Of a stretch of DNA of 41,909 nt, positions 1 to 8,324 are shown one piece after another. A program made the position numbers and the translations under genes. The notes beneath the pieces are model-generated. The model searched no databases, was not told the DNA's origin, and was given only the letters and a program-made list of their open reading frames with translations. The stretch's first letter is position 1. Each line of letters starts with the position of its first letter. This DNA comes from Candidatus Thalassarchaeaceae archaeon (lineage in GTDB: Archaea; Thermoplasmatota; Poseidoniia; Poseidoniales; Thalassarchaeaceae): NCBI GenBank assembly GCA_030747395.1, contig JASLKT010000007.1, forward strand, positions 1-41,909. The letters are read 5' to 3'.

Positions 1-589
1 TGGTGATGGATTCATCAAGGAATAGGCCGACAATGTCGTCCTTTCCATCATCGTTGATGTCTGTAACTTCCATTCCGTAGAGGTTTGGAGATACTGAGAT
101 TGGTGCCGAGCGAGTCCAATCTTGGACGCGCTCACCACATTCGCCCCAAATCACCGTCATGTTCCCCAAGGGGGGAGTCGCACTACCGGCAACCCAAACA
201 TTCTGGCGGAAGAAGATAAGGTCGTTGGCACCATCATCATCGATGTCACCAATTCCAACATCGTTGGCGTTTGCCATATCAAACCAGTGTGCGCGGCGAG
301 ATGTGTTGGCTGAGACCCACAAATCTTCTCGATCTGAAAAGTCGCCATCCTCGTTGTAGAGGACGGAAATCAGCATTCCCATTTCGCTGGCAGATACGAT
401 ATCGGCATCGCCATCACAATCCAAGTCTCCCGATGCAATCGATACCGGATTTCTCTGTGCGGGGTACGTTTCAACGTGACTTGCACTGACTGCAGGGACC
501 ATTGCTACGAATAGCGACCCCAACATCAAGATGACAAGTCCTAGACCGCGCACGCGTGCTTTGTTCAAATTATTCTCATGAGCTAACAT
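1..589 (-). CDS. FG-GAP/VCBS-repeat secreted protein, C-terminus beyond the window
   Basis: The minus strand reads open from an ATG at 589 to the window edge (196 codons visible). The N-terminus has a basic stretch (NKARVRG) followed by a hydrophobic segment (LVILMLGSLFVAMVPAVSAS), a clear Sec signal peptide. It is followed by FG-GAP/VCBS-type calcium-binding blades: SGDLDCDGDADIV, GDIDDDGANDLIF and TDINDDGKDDIVG, with the DxDxDGxxD spacing of integrin-like beta-propellers. Such proteins are usually extracellular and involved in adhesion or polysaccharide binding; the exact role cannot be read here because the C-terminus is missing. The family call is strong and the function is unknown. A 10-bp palindrome lies just upstream, at 609-618. 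Confidence 0.82.
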   Translation of the reverse strand, partial: MLAHENNLNKARVRGLGLVILMLGSLFVAMVPAVSASHVETYPAQRNPVSIASGDLDCDGDADIVSASEMGMLISVLYNEDGDFSDREDLWVSANTSRRAHWFDMANANDVGIGDIDDDGANDLIFFRQNVWVAGSATPPLGNMTVIWGECGERVQDWTRSAPISVSPNLYGMEVTDINDDGKDDIVGLFLDESIT

Positions 590-608
590 GTTGACCACTC
601 TACCTGCC

Positions 609-618
609 CGTCATGACG
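609..618. promoter_or_regulatory. 10-bp perfect palindrome upstream of the FG-GAP gene
   Basis: CGTCATGACG is a perfect palindrome whose near edge is 19 nt from the start codon of the FG-GAP gene on the minus strand. This is about where an operator or an initiation-proximal site would sit. It may also be chance; no second copy was noticed in the window. Confidence 0.25.
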
Positions 619-637
619 ACTCTATTCAATAGTTACT

Positions 638-664
638 CTCGCGTGCGCGCTACCTGCGCACGAG
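638..664. other. bulged hairpin in the 590-754 intergenic region
   Basis: CTCG/CGAG and TGCGC/GCGCA can pair around a 7-nt loop, with a 2-nt bulge (CG) on the 5' arm. A second inverted repeat, TGAAC/GTTCA, lies at 690-708; on the minus strand it encloses a T-rich stretch and could help terminate the hypothetical gene that ends at 755. No other gene-like content is visible in this 165-bp gap. Confidence 0.3.
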
Positions 665-754
665 AAATATGGCGCAGTATCACGATTATTGAACAAACAA
701 ACAGTTCAACACAATTATTGCCAAATGACGCTGAAATTGGACCCGCAATAAGGG

Positions 755-1429
755 TCAATCTGCCTCTAACCAACGCGGACTTGGACCATACCCAAATCGG
801 TCCCCGCCATGTACTTTGACGAGTTTGCCAAGACGCCACATTCCCTCAAGCCATAGTTCGAGTTCAGTTCCAGACCGGTCAAGTTGTTCACAAGCGGCAC
901 TATCGATGACTGAAATTGGCAAGGCGGTCACTCCAAATTTCCGTACCGCAATTCGCATCAGACGTTGTAACCACGCTTCAGCGATTGGATCGGTAGAAAC
1001 CTGTGACATAATCGGTTCGGGTTCATCCATTTCACTGATGATTTCTGACAATTCTTCTGCTGAAGGAGAGCGCGGATGCTCAATGCCCAATTTCTCCATT
1101 TCCGCATCTAAATCCATCTCACCAATGACTCGGCGTACTGTGGGGATTCGGCTTGGATCGGGTGGTGGGCCCGGTAGTTCAACGACCTCATCAGATTGTA
1201 GCAAAATGGGATCTTCGCCATCCGATTCATCGAGTTCGTCGTCACTGTTACCATCCTGCTCTCGATGGACGCGGCCCGTTGTCGCCATTGGTTGAACCCA
1301 ACCGACATCCGTTAAACCTAGGTCCTCACGTAGTGAATGCACCCATTCTGCATCACCTTGGATGAGTACATCTACATCCTCCTCGGGGACGCGAAATCGG
1401 AATCGAACCGGGCCCTTGAGTGTGGACAT
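755..1429 (-). CDS. hypothetical protein with acidic linker
   Basis: This is a 224-residue protein of unrecognised family. The ATG at 1429 (MSTLKGPVRFRFRVPEED) is chosen because the frame upstream overlaps the aconitase 3' end and reads like shadow sequence. Residues ~1-50 form a compact N-terminal part. Residues ~55-125 are acidic and Pro-rich, probably disordered. The C-terminal ~90 residues (AEAWLQRLMRIAVRKFG through RWLEAD) look folded and mixed alpha/beta. There is no signal peptide or membrane segment, so it is probably cytoplasmic. It follows acnA on the same strand, 64 nt after its stop, and may be cotranscribed. A perfect 17-nt hairpin (1465-1481) lies in that gap. No function is proposed. 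Confidence 0.7.
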   Translation of the reverse strand: MSTLKGPVRFRFRVPEEDVDVLIQGDAEWVHSLREDLGLTDVGWVQPMATTGRVHREQDGNSDDELDESDGEDPILLQSDEVVELPGPPPDPSRIPTVRRVIGEMDLDAEMEKLGIEHPRSPSAEELSEIISEMDEPEPIMSQVSTDPIAEAWLQRLMRIAVRKFGVTALPISVIDSAACEQLDRSGTELELWLEGMWRLGKLVKVHGGDRFGYGPSPRWLEAD

Positions 1430-1464
1430 CGGAACCACTTGGTTCTGACCGGTCTTTGAACCAC

Positions 1465-1481
1465 ACGGCCCGTAGGGCCGT
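1465..1481 (-). other. perfect 7-bp hairpin with triloop TAC (minus strand)
   Basis: ACGGCCC / GGGCCGT pair perfectly. The loop reads TAC on the strand of the downstream gene. The hairpin sits 12 nt after the acnA stop and 35 nt before the start at 1429. No T-run follows it on the minus strand, so a bacterial-type intrinsic terminator is unlikely. It belongs to a set of similar hairpins in this window. Confidence 0.5.
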
Positions 1482-1493
1482 AGAAAATTGAGT

Positions 1494-4190
1494 TCAGGAC
1501 TGAGACAAATTACGCAGAACAGTTTGCAAAATGCCACCATTGCGATAATATTCAACCTCAACAGGGGTGTCCAAACGAACCGTTGCACCAAAGATGACTT
1601 GGGTGCCATCGCTCTTTGTTGCAGTGACAACAATTGAACTCATAGGTACAAGGTCTGCACTCGCTGGAATGTCGAATGTTTCAGTTCCGTCTAAGCCTAG
1701 AGATTCCGAATTCTCTCCTTCCGGGAAAGTGAGGGGGAGAACACCCATGCCCACAAGATTGGATCGATGAATTCGTTCAAAAGATGTGGCAATAACTGCC
1801 TTGACGCCAAGCAAGAGAGTGCCTTTGGCGGCCCAATCACGGCTGCTACCCGTACCGTATTGTTCTCCAGCGAGAACGATGAGTGGTGTGCCGGCTTCTT
1901 GGTATTTCATCGATGCCTCGTAAATGGATTCAACAACACCTGTGGGGAAATGTGTCGTGAGTCCGCCTTCCGTCCCAGGTGCAATTCGATTTCGAATTCG
2001 GACATTGGCAAATGTACCTCGCATCATCACCTCATGATTGCCTCGACGGCTGCCAAACGAATTGAAATCCCGAGGAGATACGCCATTGTCAACCAGATAT
2101 TTGCCAGCAGGCCCAGTGTGAGGGAATGCGCCAGCGGGGCTGATGTGGTCCGTAGTGACTGAGTCACCTAAATTCAGCAGAACATGGGCACCTTCAATTG
2201 ATGAAATTGGTTCAGGTGTGGGTTGTATACCTTCAAAGAATGAAGGTAAGCGGACATAGGTGCTTTCTGGTGCCCATGGATAGAGGTCACTCGCTTCGCT
2301 TGGAATCGCATCCCAACGCGGCTCACTCATTACCGTTGAATAACGTTCATTGAACATCTCTGGAGTAATGGCGGCACCCATGACTTCACGGATCTCAGAA
2401 TCGGTTGGCCAGATGTCCGCAAGCATCACTGGTTGACCCTCTGAATCTGTGCCAATTGGATCTTGTTCAAAGTCGATATCCAGTGTTCCAGCAATCGCAT
2501 ACGCCACCACGAGAGGTGGGCTGGCCAGATAATTCGCCTTCACCTTTTGATGAACACGGCCCTCAAAATTTCGATTGCCAGAAATTACCGAACCTACGAC
2601 GAGGTTTCCGTCATCAATTGCAGCTTCGATTTCAGGTTCTAATGGGCCTGAATTACCAATGCAAGTCGTGCATCCATAACCGACATTGTGGAAACCCAAT
2701 TCATTGAGAAATTGAGTCAATCCTGCAGCATCGTAATATTCAGTGACAACCCGACTGCCGGGTGCCAAACTAGGCTTGCTCCACGGAGCAACTTTGAGCC
2801 CCTTTTGAACGGCATTTCTTGCTAGAATTCCCGCGCCCAGCATCACGGATGGATTCGATGTATTGGTGCATGATGTAATGGCTGAAATGACGATGTCTCC
2901 GTGTTTGAGATTGTAGGTCTTGCCATCCGAACCAACCACCTCGACTTGATGCCCACCATGGGATGAATCAATGCCATGCCCCGAGTGACCAACAGGAGCC
3001 GTCAAACTGTCGTGCCAATGCGATTTCATCGCTGATAAATCAACGCGATCTTGGGGGCGCTTCGGACCCGCCATTGCTGGTTCGACATCGCCCAAATCAA
3101 GAGTAAGATTTGAAGTGAATTCAGGGGTTTCTGAGTCAGGCGTATAGAACATCCCTTGAGCGCTCAAATAACGCTTGACATTTTCGACATGTTCAGGATC
3201 TCTCCCTGACAATCGCATGTATTCCAACGCGGTCTCATCGACAGGGAAGAATCCGCATGTAGCGCCATATTCTGGTGCCATATTGGCGATGGTTGCACGG
3301 TCGGGTAAAGTCAGAGATGTAAGACCCGCCCCATGGAACTCGACAAATTTGCTGACCACTCCATGCGCGCGTAGCATTTCGACGATACGGAGAGTCATGT
3401 CTGTGGCCGTGACACCCGGCCTCAATGTTCCGGTTAATTCGAATCCGACGACCTCGGGCAAGAGCATGTAAATTGGTTGACCGAGCATCACTGCCTCGGC
3501 TTCAATTCCACCCACGCCCCATCCAAGAACCCCCAGTCCGTTGATCATCGTCGTGTGGCTATCGGTACCGACCAAAGAGTCGGGCATCCACATGCCGTTT
3601 TCTCCACGAGCAACACTGGCAATCCACTCAAGATTGACTTGGTGGACAATTCCACGACCAGGTGGAACAGCACGGAAATTATCGAGGCTTTGTTGGCCCC
3701 ATTTGAGGAATTGATATCTCTCCATATTGCGTTGATATTCAATCTCCAAATTGCGTTCTCTCGCATCTGGGAAAAGACCGGAAACATCGACCTGAACTGA
3801 ATGGTCAATCACCAAATCAACGGGAACCTGCGGATTGACCTTCTTCGGATCTCCACCCAACGCCACCATGGCATCTCGTAAGGCGGCGATATCGACGACT
3901 GCGGGCACGCCAGTGAAGTCCTGTAGAATCACGCGAGAGGGCATGAAAGGAATCTCTGCAGGTATTTGGGTTGGGGACCAAGCCGCAATTCGTTTCACAT
4001 CTTCTTCGGTCACCAGAAAGCCATCGCACTTGCGTAAGGCGGCCTCGAGTAGAACACGGATTGTGCAGGGCAATTTGTTGAGTTGACAGAGGTCTGCAGA
4101 TTCAAGTGAATGTAGACTGGCAAAGTGCCCCATATCACCGTTCGACATCTCAAATGTCGCCGCGGCAGAGAAGGGGTCTTCACTCGCCAT
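1494..4190 (-). CDS. acnA: aconitate hydratase, AcnA/IRP1 type
   Basis: An 898-residue aconitase interconverting citrate and isocitrate in the TCA cycle, cytoplasmic. The [4Fe-4S] ligands are visible as SCTNTSNP (Cys441) and GYGCTTCIGNSGP (Cys507, Cys510); the 66- and 3-residue spacings match the AcnA/IRP1 family. Other family landmarks are LQDFTGVPAVVD, LVIDHSVQVD, VGTDSHTTMINGLGVLGWGVGG, LLNLGDSVTTDHISPAG and the C-terminal swivel motif YGTGSSRDWAAKG. Length is normal for the family and the gene looks intact. This is the bacterial/eukaryotic cytosolic form. The upstream 65 bp carry an inverted repeat and a palindrome (4198-4252) that may be regulatory. The C-terminal end is followed by a hairpin and then a hypothetical gene. 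Confidence 0.97.
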   Translation of the reverse strand: MASEDPFSAAATFEMSNGDMGHFASLHSLESADLCQLNKLPCTIRVLLEAALRKCDGFLVTEEDVKRIAAWSPTQIPAEIPFMPSRVILQDFTGVPAVVDIAALRDAMVALGGDPKKVNPQVPVDLVIDHSVQVDVSGLFPDARERNLEIEYQRNMERYQFLKWGQQSLDNFRAVPPGRGIVHQVNLEWIASVARGENGMWMPDSLVGTDSHTTMINGLGVLGWGVGGIEAEAVMLGQPIYMLLPEVVGFELTGTLRPGVTATDMTLRIVEMLRAHGVVSKFVEFHGAGLTSLTLPDRATIANMAPEYGATCGFFPVDETALEYMRLSGRDPEHVENVKRYLSAQGMFYTPDSETPEFTSNLTLDLGDVEPAMAGPKRPQDRVDLSAMKSHWHDSLTAPVGHSGHGIDSSHGGHQVEVVGSDGKTYNLKHGDIVISAITSCTNTSNPSVMLGAGILARNAVQKGLKVAPWSKPSLAPGSRVVTEYYDAAGLTQFLNELGFHNVGYGCTTCIGNSGPLEPEIEAAIDDGNLVVGSVISGNRNFEGRVHQKVKANYLASPPLVVAYAIAGTLDIDFEQDPIGTDSEGQPVMLADIWPTDSEIREVMGAAITPEMFNERYSTVMSEPRWDAIPSEASDLYPWAPESTYVRLPSFFEGIQPTPEPISSIEGAHVLLNLGDSVTTDHISPAGAFPHTGPAGKYLVDNGVSPRDFNSFGSRRGNHEVMMRGTFANVRIRNRIAPGTEGGLTTHFPTGVVESIYEASMKYQEAGTPLIVLAGEQYGTGSSRDWAAKGTLLLGVKAVIATSFERIHRSNLVGMGVLPLTFPEGENSESLGLDGTETFDIPASADLVPMSSIVVTATKSDGTQVIFGATVRLDTPVEVEYYRNGGILQTVLRNLSQS

Positions 4191-4197
4191 GACACGA

Positions 4198-4252
4198 CGA
4201 CCGGTCGGTTATCCTTGAACGTCACTCTCAAATTGGGTCACTGTAGATAACC
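4198..4252 (-). promoter_or_regulatory. acnA upstream region with inverted repeat and palindrome
   Basis: Between the cyclophilin stop and the acnA ATG (4190) lie a perfect 10-bp palindrome CGACCGGTCG (4198-4207, 8 nt before the ATG) and a 7-bp inverted repeat, GGTTATC at 4207-4213 and GATAACC at 4246-4252. The arms of the repeat flank about 32 bp, roughly the size of an archaeal core promoter. Operator function is inference only. Confidence 0.35.
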
Positions 4253-4255
4253 GAT

Positions 4256-5245
4256 TCAAGAGATGATTACACTTTCCAAAACGATTGCATTCATCGGCAA
4301 ATCATTCTGGCCAGTCGCAACTTCACTCATTTGAGTCACAAATCCACATCCAGACGTGATCGTCCCAAAGACGGTGTGAACGCCATCCAGCCAATCAGGT
4401 TCACTATCCTCTGGAATGAGGAAGAATTGACTTCCACCTGTGTTTTCAGCAGATGTTTTTGCCATCGAAATGACGCATGAATCATGAAGGAGTCCATTGT
4501 CTGCTTCATCGGGAACGGTGTAATCAGTCTCTGAAGAACAATCCACCACGGAAGATTGACCATTGCAGTAACCGTAGAATTCGGTAGCATATCCACCGGT
4601 TCCATCAGAGTTCTCGAAATCGCCACCTTGAATCATAAAATCATCTATCACACGATGGAAAATCGTACCATCATACAGGCCGCGTTCTGCCAATTTAACG
4701 AAATTGTCCACATGAAGTGGTGCGGCATCCCGATTCAACTCAATCGTGACATTTACAGATTCTCGGCTTGCACCACTGGATGATTGGAAAGAGATGGTCA
4801 TATGCGCAATGTCGTTTGTTTCGCCTGAGAGATGTTCGGGAATGACCTTGAGACCCACCAACACCAAACCAATGGCCACTACGATGCTAACAATTCCAAG
4901 GAATGTTGGTGCACCATCGTCAATGAACATCGACATGCCACCGGCGCGAATGCCTAGGCCATCCATCTCTGATCGAAGACTGTTGAGGCTGCGACGAGCT
5001 TTCTTGTCATTGGGATTTGATTTGAGGGCACTCTCGTAGTGTCCGACCGCTTCTTTGAACAATCTCTTGTCATTGTTCGATAATCGTGCCAGCATGACTT
5101 TGGCTTCACCAGCAAGTCTCCATGTTTTCGATTCACCCGCATCCGCATCTGCTTTGCGCAAAACCTCTAGGGCTCCGATTGGGTTTTCCAGTTTCATTTG
5201 CTTCTCAGCTTCGAGCCATCCTTGCTCAATCTTCTTGGACACCAT
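4256..5245 (-). CDS. membrane-anchored cyclophilin-type peptidyl-prolyl isomerase with helical N-terminus
   Basis: A 329-residue chimera. Residues ~1-105 are charged and helical (KIEQGWLEAEKQMKL, AVGHYESALKSNPNDKKARRSL), resembling one or two TPR units. A transmembrane helix follows (FLGIVSIVVAIGLVLVGLKVI). The C-terminal ~180 residues are a cyclophilin domain with NFVKLAERGLYDGTIFHRVIDDFMIQGGD, GSQFFLI and DGVHTVFGTI. The catalytic Arg of FHRV and the Gln of MIQGGD are present. It should catalyse proline cis/trans isomerisation, and with this topology the isomerase would face outside while the TPR-like part is cytoplasmic (inferred). The domain contains several Cys (GYCNGQSSVVDCSS, DSC, SGCG) that could form disulfides. 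The ATG at 5245 is preferred over a TTG at 5272. Confidence 0.88.
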   Translation of the reverse strand: MVSKKIEQGWLEAEKQMKLENPIGALEVLRKADADAGESKTWRLAGEAKVMLARLSNNDKRLFKEAVGHYESALKSNPNDKKARRSLNSLRSEMDGLGIRAGGMSMFIDDGAPTFLGIVSIVVAIGLVLVGLKVIPEHLSGETNDIAHMTISFQSSSGASRESVNVTIELNRDAAPLHVDNFVKLAERGLYDGTIFHRVIDDFMIQGGDFENSDGTGGYATEFYGYCNGQSSVVDCSSETDYTVPDEADNGLLHDSCVISMAKTSAENTGGSQFFLIPEDSEPDWLDGVHTVFGTITSGCGFVTQMSEVATGQNDLPMNAIVLESVIIS

Positions 5246-5432
5246 GCGCCCGCCGAGTCGGGCCTCCTTCAAAACCGCAGCGGAAGGTGGGAATATGCCA
5301 AAACATACCTCTTGAACGGTGAAAATAACATCTCATTCGATGCACTGCATGGTGATTAAATCAATGTTGAAAGAAGCCGATGACGCAGCAATGCCTATTA
5401 TCGGCACGACTCGGGGGCCACTTAACGCGCAA

Positions 5433-5449
5433 GGGGGGCTACGCCCCCC
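5433..5449 (+). other. perfect 7-bp G/C hairpin with triloop TAC in the korA leader
   Basis: GGGGGGC / GCCCCCC pair around TAC, 17 nt before the korA start. A Shine-Dalgarno-like AAGGAG (5458-5463) lies between hairpin and ATG, so the hairpin is in the presumed 5' UTR and could affect ribosome access. The loop sequence and position match the other hairpins listed. Confidence 0.55.
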
Positions 5450-5466
5450 CCGCACCCAAGGAGACA

Positions 5467-7269
5467 ATGTCACCGATGGAACGGATTGTCAACGACTTCC
5501 AACTGAATATCGCCACAGCAAATGGAACGGGTTCGCAGTCTGCGAACTTGATTCTACTGCACACTATGTTCAATATGGGCGTCCCAGTCAGTGGCAAGAA
5601 TCTATTCCCAAGCAATATCTCAGGATTGCCCACTTGGTATATTCTCAGGGTGAGTGACCATGGTTACCAGGCCCCTAGCGATCGAACCCACATTCAAATC
5701 GTTATGAACAAAGCGACATGGGATGATGATGTTGCAAACTGCCTACCTGATACACTCATTCTGTACAACACAGATGCCAAGATGACTGTCGAACGCGAAG
5801 ATTGCACAACCATTGGTGTGCCGATGACTAAAATGGCACGAGGATTGAACCCTAAATTGGCCAAAATGATGTCCAATATGGTGTATGTCGGCCTTCTCGC
5901 TGAAATTCTCGGCCTTGATGATGCCGCCCTCGATGCGGCTTTAGCACAACAATTCAAGGGCAAGGCACGGGCAATTGAACTCAACTTAGAAGCGGTAGAC
6001 CTTGGTCGAAATTTCATCAAAGAGAATGTCAATACCGATGAAATTCCATTCCGAATTGAAGGTAGAGAGGTCGACGATGACTTGTTTTTGATGGAAGGCA
6101 ACGAGGCCGTTGCTCTCGGAAGTCATTACGGAGGAGTTGGTTTACTTTCATGGTACCCAATCACACCGAGCAGTGGACTTGCAGAATCACTCATCGCTTA
6201 CATCCCTGAACTTCGTGTCGATGAAAATGGCGACCACATGTGTGCTGTGGTTCAGGCTGAAGATGAATTGGCAGCCGCTGGTATGATCATCGGTGGTGGA
6301 TGGTCGGGTATTCGTGCAATGACTGCCACAAGTGGACCCGGTATTTCCCTAATGTCTGAATTCATTGGACTGGCTTATTTCGCTGAAGTTCCTTGCGTCA
6401 TTTGGGATGTAAATCGTACAGGACCATCCACGGGTTTGCCTACGCGAACACAGCAGGGCGATTTGGCGATGCTCTACGAGGCTAGCCATGGAGACACAAC
6501 ACATCCAGTTCTCATCCCCGGTACGATGGAAGAGTGCTTTGAATATGGCTGGAAAGCCTTTGATATCGCCGAGAGATTGCAAACTCTTGTCTTCGGTTTT
6601 AGTGACCTCGATTTGGGAATGAACCGTTGGCCTTGCAAAGGATTTGAATATCCAGATACACCCATGGATCGTGGAAAGGTCTTGCGTACACAGGCTGAAA
6701 TCGATGCGGTTGAGAATTACGGTCGATACAGGGATGTTGACGGAGATGGCATTCCTTACCGTACACTCCCCGGTTCAGGCCTAGACCCGATTCTTTATCG
6801 TGGAACTGGGCACGATGAGGATGGAATTTATTCCGAAAAACCTGAGGTCTATCAAGCACTTATGATGCGCCTCAAGAGAAAGATGGACAATGCCCGAACA
6901 TGGCTACCTCAACCCGTTCTTCGAGAAGAAGTTGAGAAAGAAGTGGGTATCATCTATTACGGTTCCATGGAAAATTCAATCCAAGAGATTGATGATATTC
7001 TAGAAGATGAAATCGGTCGTAAGGTGAGCCAATGCCGTGTTCGTTCCCTACCCTTGTCACCTGTTGTTGAGCAATTCATCCGCGATCATGAAACAGTGAT
7101 TGTGCTTGAAATCAATCGTGATGGACAACTCTACGGGATTCTCCGCCGGGAATTGCCAAACGATCTAATCCCTAGAGTTCACAGCGCTGCTTATTCGGAT
7201 GGAATGCCACCGCGAGCACGTCTCTATTCTGAATTGATTAAAGGTGTATTGAAGGAGGTGGGTGAATGA
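5467..7269 (+). CDS. korA: 2-oxoacid:ferredoxin oxidoreductase, fused gamma-alpha subunit
   Basis: A 600-residue subunit of the enzyme that oxidatively decarboxylates a 2-oxoacid (most likely 2-oxoglutarate) to acyl-CoA with ferredoxin as acceptor. Residues ~1-190 are the gamma domain (NDFQLNIATANGTGSQSANLILL, MGVPVSGKNLFPSNISGLPTWY). The alpha pyrimidine-binding domain follows, with SWYPITPSSGLAES at about 229-241 and TSGPGISLMSEFIGLAYFAEVPCVIWDVNRTGPSTG. The ATG at 5467 is chosen because AAGGAG sits 3-4 nt before it and upstream residues do not resemble the family. It overlaps korB by 4 nt (ATGA), implying translational coupling. Gamma-alpha fusions of this kind are common in KorA. Substrate specificity is not provable from sequence alone. 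Confidence 0.93.
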   Translation: MSPMERIVNDFQLNIATANGTGSQSANLILLHTMFNMGVPVSGKNLFPSNISGLPTWYILRVSDHGYQAPSDRTHIQIVMNKATWDDDVANCLPDTLILYNTDAKMTVEREDCTTIGVPMTKMARGLNPKLAKMMSNMVYVGLLAEILGLDDAALDAALAQQFKGKARAIELNLEAVDLGRNFIKENVNTDEIPFRIEGREVDDDLFLMEGNEAVALGSHYGGVGLLSWYPITPSSGLAESLIAYIPELRVDENGDHMCAVVQAEDELAAAGMIIGGGWSGIRAMTATSGPGISLMSEFIGLAYFAEVPCVIWDVNRTGPSTGLPTRTQQGDLAMLYEASHGDTTHPVLIPGTMEECFEYGWKAFDIAERLQTLVFGFSDLDLGMNRWPCKGFEYPDTPMDRGKVLRTQAEIDAVENYGRYRDVDGDGIPYRTLPGSGLDPILYRGTGHDEDGIYSEKPEVYQALMMRLKRKMDNARTWLPQPVLREEVEKEVGIIYYGSMENSIQEIDDILEDEIGRKVSQCRVRSLPLSPVVEQFIRDHETVIVLEINRDGQLYGILRRELPNDLIPRVHSAAYSDGMPPRARLYSELIKGVLKEVGE

Positions 7270-8300
7270 CCATCAAATTGAATGTAATCGATTTGCCTAA
7301 AGAGGACTATGCTGGTGGAAAATCAACACTGTGCCCCGGTTGTGGCCATGACCAAATCAGCAGTGTCATCATCAATTCAGCTTGGGAAAATGGACTCCAA
7401 CCAGAGAAAATCGCCAAAATGAGTGGGATTGGATGCTCCTCAAAGACACCTGCATATTTCCTTGGTAAATCTCACGGGTTCAACACCGTCCATGGTAGGA
7501 TGCCATCGGTTACAACAGGGGCAGCAATGGGCAATCGTGATTTGACATTCATCGCTGTATCTGGTGATGGCGATTCAGCCAGCATTGGTATTGGCCAATT
7601 CATCCACGCGGTTCGACGAAATTTGGATATGGTCTACGTTCTGGAAAACAATGGAGTATACGGTTTGACCAAGGGCCAATACAGTGCAACTGCGGTCAAA
7701 GGTAGCAAGAAGAAGAAAGGGGCAATCAACCAGCACCAACCCATCGATCTATGCAAACTGGCAGTGAATCTCGGATGTACATTCGTTGCCCGTTCATTCA
7801 GTGGCTCAAAGAAGCAACTAACCGCTCTAATGAAGGCAGCCATGAGCCACAAAGGATTCGCACTGGTCGATGTCATCTCACCATGTGTGACATTCAACAA
7901 TAACGATGAGAGCCTGCGCTCCTACACCTACGTCAAGGACAACGATGTTGAGTTGCACGCCTACGATTACATTCCAACTTACTCACCCATTGAAGGGGTT
8001 GAGGTTCCAGAAGGTGAATTCCATGACATCACATTGTTTGACGGCAGCACACTACGACTGGAAACCATTGGTTCAGATCATGACCCGACGGATGCTGTCG
8101 CTGCTTTGGGCGCACTTCACAAGGCCGAACTAGAAAATAAACACGTGACTGGTTTACTTTACTTCGACCCGACCAAAGCAACCGCAGCTGAAGATCAGTG
8201 TCTGGTAGAAACTCCACTCTCTGAAGTCGATGACGAGGTTATGCGACCAAATTCAGCCAGTCTTGACACACTGAATGCCCGATTCCGTGGCAAGGCTTGA
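7266..8300 (+). CDS. korB: 2-oxoacid:ferredoxin oxidoreductase, beta subunit
   Basis: A 344-residue thiamine-diphosphate-binding subunit partnering the upstream KorA. The motif CPGCGHDQI (Cys23 and Cys26), the ThDP/Mg loop beginning GDGD at residue 100, and NNGVYGLTKGQ at 128-138 are all present. SGIGCSSKTPAY is also a family hallmark. The C-terminal ~100 residues (after DVISPCVTFNN) are a variable extension. The start codon overlaps the korA stop in ATGA. There is no separate ferredoxin-like delta subunit gene nearby, as usual for the two-subunit KorAB form. Confidence 0.94.
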   Translation: MTIKLNVIDLPKEDYAGGKSTLCPGCGHDQISSVIINSAWENGLQPEKIAKMSGIGCSSKTPAYFLGKSHGFNTVHGRMPSVTTGAAMGNRDLTFIAVSGDGDSASIGIGQFIHAVRRNLDMVYVLENNGVYGLTKGQYSATAVKGSKKKKGAINQHQPIDLCKLAVNLGCTFVARSFSGSKKQLTALMKAAMSHKGFALVDVISPCVTFNNNDESLRSYTYVKDNDVELHAYDYIPTYSPIEGVEVPEGEFHDITLFDGSTLRLETIGSDHDPTDAVAALGALHKAELENKHVTGLLYFDPTKATAAEDQCLVETPLSEVDDEVMRPNSASLDTLNARFRGKA

Positions 8301-8324
8301 GACAGCGAGACCTCTGCGCGTAAT

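Noticed and set aside
816-1295. A Ser-rich 159-residue frame opposite the hypothetical gene
   Set aside because: Low-complexity Ser composition is typical for the antisense of an acidic coding region; the minus strand gene has better start context and composition.
5319-5657. A 112-residue frame on the plus strand ahead of and overlapping korA
   Set aside because: It overlaps the start of korA in another frame, crosses the hairpin leader and has no recognisable protein features.
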